Source: Bacteroidales bacterium
GTDB taxonomy: Bacteria; Bacteroidota; Bacteroidia; Bacteroidales; UBA7960
Assembly (NCBI GenBank): GCA_003560215.1
Contig: PWIY01000189.1
Location: 1-7,502 of the forward strand
Direction of reading: 5' to 3'
DNA: 7,502 bases
Shown here: in pieces, positions 1 to 5,237 of the stretch
Layout of the letters: each line of letters opens with the position of its first letter
How positions within the stretch are numbered: the first letter of the stretch is position 1
Program-made: the position numbers and the translations under genes
The notes under the pieces: generated by a model
Told to the model about the DNA's origin: nothing
Databases searched by the model: none
What the model saw: only the letters and a program-made list of their open reading frames with translations

Positions 1-967
1 CAATTACAGGGAGACCGCATGCCATGGCTTCAATCAGCACCACCCCGAAAGCTTCGAAGTGGCTGGGAAGCAGGAATGCATGGGCCTGGTGCAACCAATC
101 CCTGACCTTATCTCTGGAAAGCCTGCCCGTAAAACGGACCACTTCGTTGAGGGATGCATCCCGGACGGCTTTTTTCAGTGATGCACCTTCGGTGCCGTCT
201 CCACCAATGATCAGCCGGAAATCAGGCTTCTGTTCCTTCAGCAGACCAGCGGCTCTGATCAGGGTATGCATTCCCTTTTCGGGTACCAGATGGGCAAGCG
301 AAAAAAAGGTGAAGGTTCCCGGCGGCCGGCCACCGTGCCGGGGATGAAAAAAATCTGTGTCTGTCAGGTTTGGAATCGTAAGGATGTTTTCTTCCGCTAC
401 CCCTGCAATGCCTGCAATTTTCTCCTTCAGGGCATCGCTGACAACAACAATTTGGTCGGCGTTTGCAAAGGCTTCCCGGACCAGCGGCAGGTGCCAGTCT
501 CTGAAAAGCTCTGCGGCATGCGGGTTTGGGGTCACAAAGCGTCCACGGTGTTCGGTAACTACATAGGGAACTCCTGTGTCCTTTTTAATCGCAGCAGCAG
601 CCACACCTGCCCAGATGCTGCTGTGTACCTGCATCACGTCGGGCCTGCCATGTTTGTCGATGTACTGAAAAACCAGTTTTTTCATCCTCCGGATCCACAA
701 ACGGGCATTGGGCCTTTCCACAAACGGAATGATGGGGAAGGGGGTTCGGAATTCCCTGATTCCCTGATCCATCGCAGAGTAGCTGTAAGACCTTTTCCAT
801 AACAGGCCGGGGTTTTGTTTCAGGCTGACCGGGTCAGCGGAAACGACTGATACGTTCATCCCGGCCGCTGAAAGTGCCCTGGCATGATCCCTGAAAAATG
901 TGCCACCCCTGGGCGGATACCAGGAAGGGATTACGAGCACCGATCGGGGATTCAGGGGAGGTTGCAT
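1..967 (-). CDS. Glycosyltransferase, GT-B fold, family 4-like (3' end cut by window edge)
   Basis: Probable cytoplasmic or membrane-associated enzyme moving a sugar from a nucleotide-sugar donor onto a cell-surface glycan or glycolipid; the acceptor cannot be read from sequence. Translating from the ATG at 967 gives 322 residues with no stop before the edge. The N-terminus (VLVIPSWYPPRGGTFFRDHA, residues 10-29) is the usual opening of the GT-B acceptor domain, with a glycine-rich loop. The C-terminal donor domain has LVPEKGMHTLIRAAGLL, then IIGGDGTE, then FEAFGVVLIEAMACGLPVI at the edge. The last segment contains the E-x7-E signature (E305 and E313) that binds donor nucleotide-sugar in retaining GT4 enzymes. 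Relatives are usually 370-400 residues, so about 50-75 are missing. The gene is divergent from tRNA-His and appears unrelated to the ccm operon. The call to superfamily is secure; substrate and pathway (O-antigen, capsule or exopolysaccharide) are unknown. No clear promoter or Shine-Dalgarno sequence precedes it. Confidence 0.9.
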   Translation of the reverse strand, partial: MQPPLNPRSVLVIPSWYPPRGGTFFRDHARALSAAGMNVSVVSADPVSLKQNPGLLWKRSYSYSAMDQGIREFRTPFPIIPFVERPNARLWIRRMKKLVFQYIDKHGRPDVMQVHSSIWAGVAAAAIKKDTGVPYVVTEHRGRFVTPNPHAAELFRDWHLPLVREAFANADQIVVVSDALKEKIAGIAGVAEENILTIPNLTDTDFFHPRHGGRPPGTFTFFSLAHLVPEKGMHTLIRAAGLLKEQKPDFRLIIGGDGTEGASLKKAVRDASLNEVVRFTGRLSRDKVRDWLHQAHAFLLPSHFEAFGVVLIEAMACGLPVI

Positions 968-1003
968 GGGTCTGGTGTATGGCAATTATTTTATTCGTGT
1001 GCG

Positions 1004-1035
1004 TTGACAAATGTCGTAAAAATAATGTATATTTG
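1004..1035 (+). promoter_or_regulatory. Promoter of tRNA-His (Bacteroidota type)
   Basis: TTGACA at 1004-1009 is followed after 18 bases by TATATTTG at 1028-1035, which matches the Bacteroidota -7 consensus TAnnTTTG exactly. The tRNA begins 15 bases after this box, so transcription should start just upstream of 1051. This is the best promoter in the window because both boxes and the spacing fit. Confidence 0.7.
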
Positions 1036-1050
1036 CACTCGCAATTAAAC

Positions 1051-1126
1051 GGTGACTATAGCTCAGCTGGTTAGAGCACCAGATTGTGGTTCTGGGGGTC
1101 GTGGGTTCGAATCCCATTAGTCACCC
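1051..1126 (+). tRNA. tRNA-His (anticodon GTG)
   Basis: A complete cloverleaf can be folded by eye. The acceptor stem pairs 1052-1058 with 1118-1124. The D stem is GCTC (1061-1064) with GAGC (1074-1077). The anticodon stem is CCAGA (1079-1083) with TCTGG (1091-1095), enclosing loop TTGTGGT and anticodon GTG at 1086-1088. The T arm is GTGGG/CCCAT around TTCGAAT. G1051 can act as the extra G-1 that marks tRNA-His, opposite the discriminator C73 at 1125, so the identity element for histidyl-tRNA synthetase is encoded in the gene. The 3' CCA is not encoded (bases 1126-1128 are CGA) and must be added by nucleotidyltransferase. The gene stands alone between its own promoter and terminator. Confidence 0.97.
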
Positions 1127-1129
1127 GAC

Positions 1130-1157
1130 AGCCTCTCCGATTGGAGGGGCTTTTTTT
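1130..1157 (+). terminator. Rho-independent terminator of tRNA-His
   Basis: AGCCTCTCC (1130-1138) pairs with GGAGGGGCT (1143-1151) around a GATT loop, giving a 9-bp GC-rich stem with one G-T wobble. A run of seven T residues (1151-1157) follows directly. It lies 4 bases past the tRNA and should end that transcript before ccmB. Confidence 0.88.
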
Positions 1158-1179
1158 ATACATTTCTCCCCATTTGGAT

Positions 1180-1187
1180 TAACTTTG
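1180..1187 (+). promoter_or_regulatory. Probable -7 box of the ccm operon promoter
   Basis: TAACTTTG matches the Bacteroidota TAnnTTTG element. It lies 23 bases before the ccmB ATG and just downstream of the tRNA terminator, which is where an operon promoter is needed. No convincing -33 TTG box is seen at the expected distance, so this rests on one element plus position. Confidence 0.45.
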
Positions 1188-1210
1188 CGTGATCAACTGA
1201 CTGAAATGGC

Positions 1211-1870
1211 ATGCAACTCTCCGAGGTAAAGGCCTTTATTCGGAAAGATCTCCTGCTTGAGTGGCGGCAAAGGGCCACCATTGGCGGGGTTCTCCTGTAT
1301 CTTGTTTCCACCGTTTTTGTAGCCTACCTGGTTTTTGAGGGACTGGCAGACCTGCGAACCTGGAACGCCCTGTTCTGGCTTATTTTGCTGTTTACTGCCA
1401 TCAATGCCATTCAGAAAAGCTTTTTGCAGGAAAATGAAAGCCGGCATTTGTATTATTATACCCTGATCAGTGCCCGGGGCGTGATCAATGCGAAAATGAT
1501 CTACAATGCATTGCTCATGACTGTTCTGGGGCTGGCCGGGTTGCTTGTGTTCGTGATGTTCATGGGGAACCCCATTGCTTCCCCCGGCTTATTTCTGATC
1601 AACATGATTCTGGGAACGGTTGCTTTCTCAGCCGTTTTGACGCTGATATCTGCCATAGCTTCCGGAAGCCGGAACAATTTCACCCTGATGGCCATACTGG
1701 GATTTCCACTGGTCCTCCCCATGTTGCTCGTGCTGATCAGGGTTTCCGGGCTGGCCCTGGAGGGTGCCATTTTTTCCCCGGCCATCCCTGACCTGTTGAT
1801 CCTTCTTTCACTGATCTGCATCACTTTCATTCTGTCTAACCTTTTATTTCCTTATATTTGGAAAGAATAG
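1211..1870 (+). CDS. ccmB: CcmB, haem exporter / cytochrome c maturation ABC permease subunit
   Basis: Inner-membrane permease subunit that, with ATPase CcmA and with CcmC and CcmD, forms the complex that loads haem onto and releases it from the chaperone CcmE during System I cytochrome c maturation. The 219 residues match the usual 215-225 of CcmB. Six hydrophobic segments fit the six-helix topology (about 24-43, 52-68, 98-118, 126-150, 157-177 and 192-214). The N-terminal amphipathic FIRKDLLLEWRQR and the loop IQKSFLQENESRHLYYYTL (67-85) are the family's recognisable conserved regions. This is the first gene of ccmB-ccmC-ccmD-like-ccmE, ending 10 bp before ccmC. The start chosen is the ATG at 1211, 23 bases after a -7 box; no Shine-Dalgarno is evident. 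There is no ccmA beside it, unlike the proteobacterial ccmABCDEFGH operon. Confidence 0.9.
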   Translation: MQLSEVKAFIRKDLLLEWRQRATIGGVLLYLVSTVFVAYLVFEGLADLRTWNALFWLILLFTAINAIQKSFLQENESRHLYYYTLISARGVINAKMIYNALLMTVLGLAGLLVFVMFMGNPIASPGLFLINMILGTVAFSAVLTLISAIASGSRNNFTLMAILGFPLVLPMLLVLIRVSGLALEGAIFSPAIPDLLILLSLICITFILSNLLFPYIWKE

Positions 1871-1880
1871 CCATCCAAAA

Positions 1881-2564
1881 ATGAAATCAATCCAACATAA
1901 ATGGTGGAAAATTGCCGGGGTCATCATACTCGTTTATGTAATCGCGGGCGGTTTTCTTTTTGATGTTCCGGCATTCCCCGTGATCCAGCAAAGCATCCGG
2001 AATGTTTATTTCCATGTGGGAATGTGGTTCGGTATGATATTTATCCTGCTGATCTCGCTGGGGTACAGCATTCGTTTTCTGCTTTACCGGGTTCCTGAAG
2101 ATGACATGAGGGCGTTGTCGGCAGTCCGGACAGGATTGCTGTTCGGGACCCTCGGGCTGCTCACCGGCATGATATGGGCCAAATTCACCTGGGGGGCTTT
2201 CTGGGTCAACGACCCGAAGCTGAACGGTGCTGCCGTGGGTATGCTTGTTTACCTGGCATACATGGTTTTAAGGGGGTCAGTGGATGAAGAAGACAAGAGG
2301 GGCCGGCTGGCAGCGGTGTACAATATATTTGCTTTTGTGCTTTTTTTCGTGTTTATCATGATCATCCCCCGGATGGCAGCTGCATCCATTCATCCCGGCA
2401 CGGATGGCAACCCCGCGCTCTCAGTGGGCGACCTCGCCCCTGAAATGAGAAAAGTGTTTTTCCCGGCCATGGCCGGATGGTTCATCATGGCCTGGTGGCT
2501 CTATTCGCTTTTGTACCGCAGCACCCGAATTGATCATAAAATCTCTGAACTGAAAAACAATTAA
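1881..2564 (+). CDS. ccmC: CcmC, haem-handling cytochrome c maturation protein
   Basis: Polytopic inner-membrane protein of the haem-handling (HHP) family that presents haem on its periplasmic face and drives its attachment to CcmE. At 227 residues it is close to the roughly 230-245 typical of CcmC and far shorter than CcmF or CcsA. Six membrane segments are visible (about 10-28, 44-68, 83-100, 116-131, 146-163 and 195-213). The two periplasmic haem-ligand histidines are present as H45 (NVYFHVGMW) and H171 (ASIHPG). The WWD-domain core is WGAFWVNDPKLN (104-115): the tryptophans at 104 and 108 and the aspartate at 111 remain, but the residue before Asp is Asn. The start ATG follows ccmB by 10 bp, and a CcmD-like gene follows after 12 bp. 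Confidence that this is CcmC rather than another HHP protein is high, from length and gene order. Confidence 0.93.
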   Translation: MKSIQHKWWKIAGVIILVYVIAGGFLFDVPAFPVIQQSIRNVYFHVGMWFGMIFILLISLGYSIRFLLYRVPEDDMRALSAVRTGLLFGTLGLLTGMIWAKFTWGAFWVNDPKLNGAAVGMLVYLAYMVLRGSVDEEDKRGRLAAVYNIFAFVLFFVFIMIIPRMAAASIHPGTDGNPALSVGDLAPEMRKVFFPAMAGWFIMAWWLYSLLYRSTRIDHKISELKNN

Positions 2565-2576
2565 CCAACAGAACGC

Positions 2577-2732
2577 ATGACTGAAGGAAAAATCATGGTG
2601 GTCGCTTTATTGCTGGTAATTATATTCCTGGGCATCACAGCTTTTTTGTTTTACCTGGAAAAGCGCATCAGGGTTTCGGAAACGAAGCTTAAAAAACTCG
2701 AAGAGGAGAAAAATAGGGATAAGGAAAGCTGA
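2577..2732 (+). CDS. CcmD-like small membrane protein (51 aa)
   Basis: A 51-residue ORF from the ATG at 2577 to the TGA at 2730-2732. It has a short N-terminus (MTEGK), one hydrophobic helix at about residues 6-26, and a highly charged C-terminus rich in Lys and Glu (EKRIRVSETKLKKLEEEKN) that looks helical and would be cytoplasmic. This is the architecture of CcmD, the small subunit that stabilises CcmABC and helps release haem-loaded CcmE. Sequence identity in this family is too low to rely on, so the call rests on topology, size and position: 12 bp after ccmC and 4 bp before ccmE. The purine-rich 3' end (AAGGAAAG, 2721-2728) could help ribosomes reach the ccmE start. Automated annotation could easily miss it because of its length. 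Confidence 0.75.
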   Translation: MTEGKIMVVALLLVIIFLGITAFLFYLEKRIRVSETKLKKLEEEKNRDKES

Positions 2733-2736
2733 TCAT

Positions 2737-3153
2737 ATGAAAAAGTCACATGTGCTGGCACTGGTTTTTGTAGCCATCGCCCTTGGCGCAATCATCGGAA
2801 CTGTGTATAATGCCGATACCTATGCGGTGTTTGCCGAGGCACGGGCAAATCCCGAAAGGGAATTCCATATCATTGGCGAACTGGTTAAAGAGCAGCCCGT
2901 AAAGGAGGAGGTGAGGGACAATGCCCTGACGCTCACCTTTACCATGCGCGACAGCAGCGGAGAAGAAGCCGAGGTGCTTTTTTTCGGCGGGAAACCCCAG
3001 GATTTTGAACAATCGGATGAGGTGGTGCTGATCGGGAAATATGAGGGCGATCGTTTTGTTGCAAGCAGCCTCTTGCTGAAGTGTCCCTCAAAATACAACC
3101 CCGAAGGCCTTGACCAGGATACGGATGATAGGCAGGAGTATGTGTTTGACTAA
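2737..3153 (+). CDS. ccmE: CcmE, periplasmic haem chaperone (Cys-type, CxxxY)
   Basis: Membrane-anchored periplasmic haem chaperone that receives haem from CcmC and delivers it to the CcmF synthetase. The 138 residues start with a signal-anchor helix (KKSHVLALVFVAIALGAIIG, about 2-21). An OB-fold beta barrel follows (about 40-115), with characteristic segments ALTLTFTMRDSSGEEAEVLF and VVLIGKYEGDRFVASSLLLK. The haem-attachment site is CPSKY: C116 and Y120. In E. coli the site is H130-x3-Y134, so this is the CxxxY variant reported for Desulfovibrio and archaeal CcmE (System I*). An acidic flexible tail ends the protein, as in other CcmE proteins. The start ATG is 4 bp after the CcmD-like gene. 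It is the last gene of the operon: the stop is 12 bp from the convergent efp stop, and no ccmF follows. Confidence 0.9.
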   Translation: MKKSHVLALVFVAIALGAIIGTVYNADTYAVFAEARANPEREFHIIGELVKEQPVKEEVRDNALTLTFTMRDSSGEEAEVLFFGGKPQDFEQSDEVVLIGKYEGDRFVASSLLLKCPSKYNPEGLDQDTDDRQEYVFD

Positions 3154-3165
3154 AACGGCCCTGTA

Positions 3166-3729
3166 CTATTTTACCCGTTCTGCGTATGCTTTGGAATGGG
3201 TGTCAACTTTGATTTTTTCACCGGTTTCAATAAACAGGGGAACATTTACGGTGGCGCCGGTTTCTACTGTGGCGGCCTTGAGTGTATTGGTGGCGGTGTC
3301 ACCTTTAACTCCGGGTTCTGTGTAAGTTACTTCCAGTTCCACAAACGGCGGAAGATCCACACTCAGGGGGCTTTCAGTATCTGCATGATAGGTGATCTCC
3401 ACCTCCTGCCCTTCTTTAAGCAACTCAGGAGCGTCAATCAGATGCTCTTCAATGCTTACCTGTTCAAAATCTGTGGTATGCATGAAATGATAGCCTAGGT
3501 CGTCCTTGTAGAGAAACTGGTAAGGCCGGCGCTCCACACGTGCCACATTCACTTTTACCCCTGCATTGAAGGTGTGCGGCAATACCTTGCCGGTTTTCAG
3601 GTTTTTTAGCTTGGTGCGCACAAAGGCACCGCCTTTACCCGGTTTTACATGCTGGAATTCGACGATGGTGTACAGTTCGTTATTCATTTCCAGGCATAAA
3701 CCATTTCGGAAATCTGATGTTGTTGCCAT
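3166..3729 (-). CDS. efp: Translation elongation factor P
   Basis: EF-P binds the ribosome between the P and E sites and promotes peptide bond formation at polyproline stretches. I place the start at the ATG at 3729 (MATTSDFRNGLCLEM), giving 187 residues, the family's usual length. An in-frame GTG at 3768 would add 13 unrelated residues and overlaps a promoter box. The three domains are visible: an N-terminal KOW-like domain (about 1-63) whose loop tip HVKPGKGGAF carries K32, the residue that is post-translationally modified in many EF-Ps; a central OB domain; and a C-terminal OB domain. The last contains KAATVETGATVNVPLFIETG (151-170), which fits the EF-P signature pattern. A Lys tip excludes the rhamnosylated-Arg subtype; no EpmA- or EpmB-like modification gene is in the window. 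It lies 89 bp downstream of the ABC ATPase, with its own possible promoter. Confidence 0.97.
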   Translation of the reverse strand: MATTSDFRNGLCLEMNNELYTIVEFQHVKPGKGGAFVRTKLKNLKTGKVLPHTFNAGVKVNVARVERRPYQFLYKDDLGYHFMHTTDFEQVSIEEHLIDAPELLKEGQEVEITYHADTESPLSVDLPPFVELEVTYTEPGVKGDTATNTLKAATVETGATVNVPLFIETGEKIKVDTHSKAYAERVK

Positions 3730-3767
3730 AGGCTGGTATAAATCAACAGTTTTGGTGAAAATCGGCA

Positions 3768-3775
3768 CAAAATTA
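3768..3775 (-). promoter_or_regulatory. Probable -7 box of the efp promoter
   Basis: On the minus strand this reads TAATTTTG, a match to TAnnTTTG, 38 bases before the efp ATG. It lies within the 89-bp gap after the ABC gene, so efp could be transcribed on its own as well as by readthrough from the lpx operon. No clear -33 box is seen. Confidence 0.45.
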
Positions 3776-3818
3776 ATAAAAAAATCCCACTTAGTCTCCC
3801 GGCACCGGTTCGTTAAGT

Positions 3819-4430
3819 TTACAATTCCATCACGGGGTCATCCGGATCATATTCTTCGGGGTTATGATTGGATGCGATGACGATTGTTTTGTCCCTGCCG
3901 TATTCTTTCAGGAGTCTTTTGTACCAGTCTCTGGATTCTTTGTCAAGGTTCGTGCATGGCTCATCGAGCAGAACCAGTCCGGATGAAGGCATCAGGGCCA
4001 GTACCAGCTTTACCCTTTGCTTCATTCCTGAGGAATAATACCTGATTGCCTTGTCGCTGCTGGCTGTGAGCCCGGCTACTTCAAGAATATGGCCGGCTTC
4101 GGGTTGTTTTGGGAAAGGTTTAAATCGTTGATGAAAGGCAATCAACTCCGGGAAAGTGAACTCCTCAGTCGGTTCAAGGCCGGGTGCGGCCATTGCCACA
4201 TATTTGTAGATCAAATCGGGGGGCAGTGACCGATTGTCATGGTGCCAGGCTATTTGGCCTTCGGAAGGGGTTCGAAAGCCGGCGATCATTTGCAGCAGGG
4301 TTGATTTTCCACTTCCGTTCTTCCCTGCGATGACCTGTCTCTTCCCCGGGCTGACCTGCAGATCGATGCCCCGGAATACCCATTTCCCCCCGAACTTTTT
4401 GCCGGTGCCTGATAATTCGACCTGTATCAT
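3819..4430 (-). CDS. Short ABC transporter ATPase, candidate CcmA
   Basis: A stand-alone ABC nucleotide-binding domain of 203 residues. Visible motifs are Walker A GKNGSGKST (36-44), signature SSGMKQ (133-138), Walker B LVLLDEP (152-158, catalytic E157), a D-loop (NLD, 161-163) and H-loop H189 in SNHN. The Q-loop glutamine is missing: the segment reads YVAMAAPGLEPTEE, with Ala at 82 where Gln is expected. The gene is 9 bp after lpxA, so it is almost certainly co-transcribed with the lpx genes, yet no permease partner is adjacent. Its length (about 205 in CcmA) and the local pattern PG[IL] after the Q-loop position resemble CcmA as I recall it, and ccmBC-ccmE without a ccmA lies about 670 bp away across efp. 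I infer a possible CcmA role. An alternative is a lipid or LPS-related exporter subunit encoded elsewhere. The ATPase identity is secure; the partner is not. Confidence 0.9.
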   Translation of the reverse strand: MIQVELSGTGKKFGGKWVFRGIDLQVSPGKRQVIAGKNGSGKSTLLQMIAGFRTPSEGQIAWHHDNRSLPPDLIYKYVAMAAPGLEPTEEFTFPELIAFHQRFKPFPKQPEAGHILEVAGLTASSDKAIRYYSSGMKQRVKLVLALMPSSGLVLLDEPCTNLDKESRDWYKRLLKEYGRDKTIVIASNHNPEEYDPDDPVMEL

Positions 4431-4439
4431 ACAGGCGGT

Positions 4440-5228
4440 TTATTTGTCATTGTATGAATAGCCCTTCATGATCCCCCTGCTTGATTTGCTGATGAAGCTC
4501 AGGATCTCATCCCTTTCGGGAGATGCAGCTATTTCTGTTTCAATGTAAGTCAGGGACTGGCTGACATTCATGTTCTTCAGGTAAATAACCCTGTAGATGT
4601 CCTGAATCTGGTTGATCTGTTCACTGGTGAACCCGCGTCTGCGCAGCCCGATGGAGTTGATGCCCACGAAAGACAGGGGGTCCCTTGCTGCTTTCGTATA
4701 TGGGGGGACATCTTTACGAACCAGAGATCCTCCCGATATCATTACATGGGTTCCGATGTTCACAAACTGATGGACGGCAGACAATCCGCCAAGAATGGCA
4801 AAGTCATGCATGGTGATATGTCCTGCCAGGTTTGCTGCATTGGCAAGGATGCAGTGATTGCCGATCACGCAGTCATGTGCCATATGCACATAAGCCTTCA
4901 GGAGGCAATTGCTGCCAATTACTGTTTTGTTGCTTTCCTTTGTGCCCCGGTTAACGGTGACAAACTCGCGGATGGTGGTGTTGTCTCCGATCTCTACGGT
5001 GGTTTCCTCACCTGCATATTTCAGGTCCTGTGGTGCGGCACTGATCACGGCACCCGGAAAAATTTTGCAATTTTTTCCGATACGTGCCCCTTCCATGATG
5101 GTTACATTGGAACCGATCCAGGTTCCCTCACCAATTTCCACGTTTTTGTGGATCGTCACAAAAGGTTCAATGACAACATTCCTGGCAATATTTGCCTGTG
5201 GATGGACGTAAGCTAATGGTTGGTTCAT
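4440..5228 (-). CDS. lpxA: LpxA, UDP-N-acetylglucosamine O-acyltransferase
   Basis: Catalyses the first step of lipid A synthesis: transfer of a 3-hydroxyacyl chain from acyl-ACP to the 3-OH of UDP-GlcNAc, in the cytoplasm, as a homotrimer. The 262 residues equal the E. coli length. Residues 1 to about 185 form hexapeptide repeats of the left-handed beta-helix (for example IGEGTWIGSNVTIMEGARIG), followed by a helical C-terminal domain (SIGLRRRGFTSEQINQIQDI). The catalytic base is H118 in HMAHDC, equivalent to E. coli H125; H137 in AGHIT and H153 in AVHQF match H144 and H160. G166 aligns with E. coli G173, the acyl-chain ruler; a glycine there permits long chains. The start is the ATG at 5228, 9 bp after the lpxC/fabZ stop; the ABC ATPase starts 9 bp downstream. 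No Shine-Dalgarno is seen. Regulation is presumably by the shared lpx transcript. Confidence 0.97.
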   Translation of the reverse strand: MNQPLAYVHPQANIARNVVIEPFVTIHKNVEIGEGTWIGSNVTIMEGARIGKNCKIFPGAVISAAPQDLKYAGEETTVEIGDNTTIREFVTVNRGTKESNKTVIGSNCLLKAYVHMAHDCVIGNHCILANAANLAGHITMHDFAILGGLSAVHQFVNIGTHVMISGGSLVRKDVPPYTKAARDPLSFVGINSIGLRRRGFTSEQINQIQDIYRVIYLKNMNVSQSLTYIETEIAASPERDEILSFISKSSRGIMKGYSYNDK

Positions 5229-5237
5229 TACGTTGGT

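Noticed and set aside
24..802. Plus-strand open frames opposite the glycosyltransferase (about 24-347 and 266-802)
   Set aside because: The minus strand encodes a continuous, clearly conserved GT-B glycosyltransferase across the region; the plus-strand translations show no domain or motif.
968..1050. Minus-strand promoter for the glycosyltransferase in the divergent gap
   Set aside because: No TAnnTTTG box could be found on the minus strand in this 83-bp gap; only AT-rich sequence is present.
1193..1830. Minus-strand open frames opposite ccmB
   Set aside because: They overlap an intact six-helix membrane protein in an operon and have no features of their own.
3154..3179. Hairpin at the ccmE/efp junction (AACGG with CCGTT)
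   Set aside because: Five base pairs around a 16-base loop with no adjacent T-run; likely chance.
3730..3768. N-terminal extension of EF-P from the GTG at 3768
   Set aside because: The extra 13 residues (MPIFTKTVDLYQP) are not EF-P-like, MATTSDFRNG is a typical start, and the GTG overlaps a promoter box.
3778..3818. Terminator after the ABC ATPase: ACTTA/TAAGT inverted repeat plus a T-run on the minus strand
   Set aside because: The outer stem is only 5 bp, the loop is long, and GGGA separates the stem from the T-run; too weak to call.
4746..5216. Plus-strand open frames opposite lpxA, and similar ones opposite lpxC/fabZ and lpxD
   Set aside because: Their translations have no recognisable domain and mirror strongly conserved minus-strand enzymes; repeat-rich hexapeptide genes commonly give long antisense frames.
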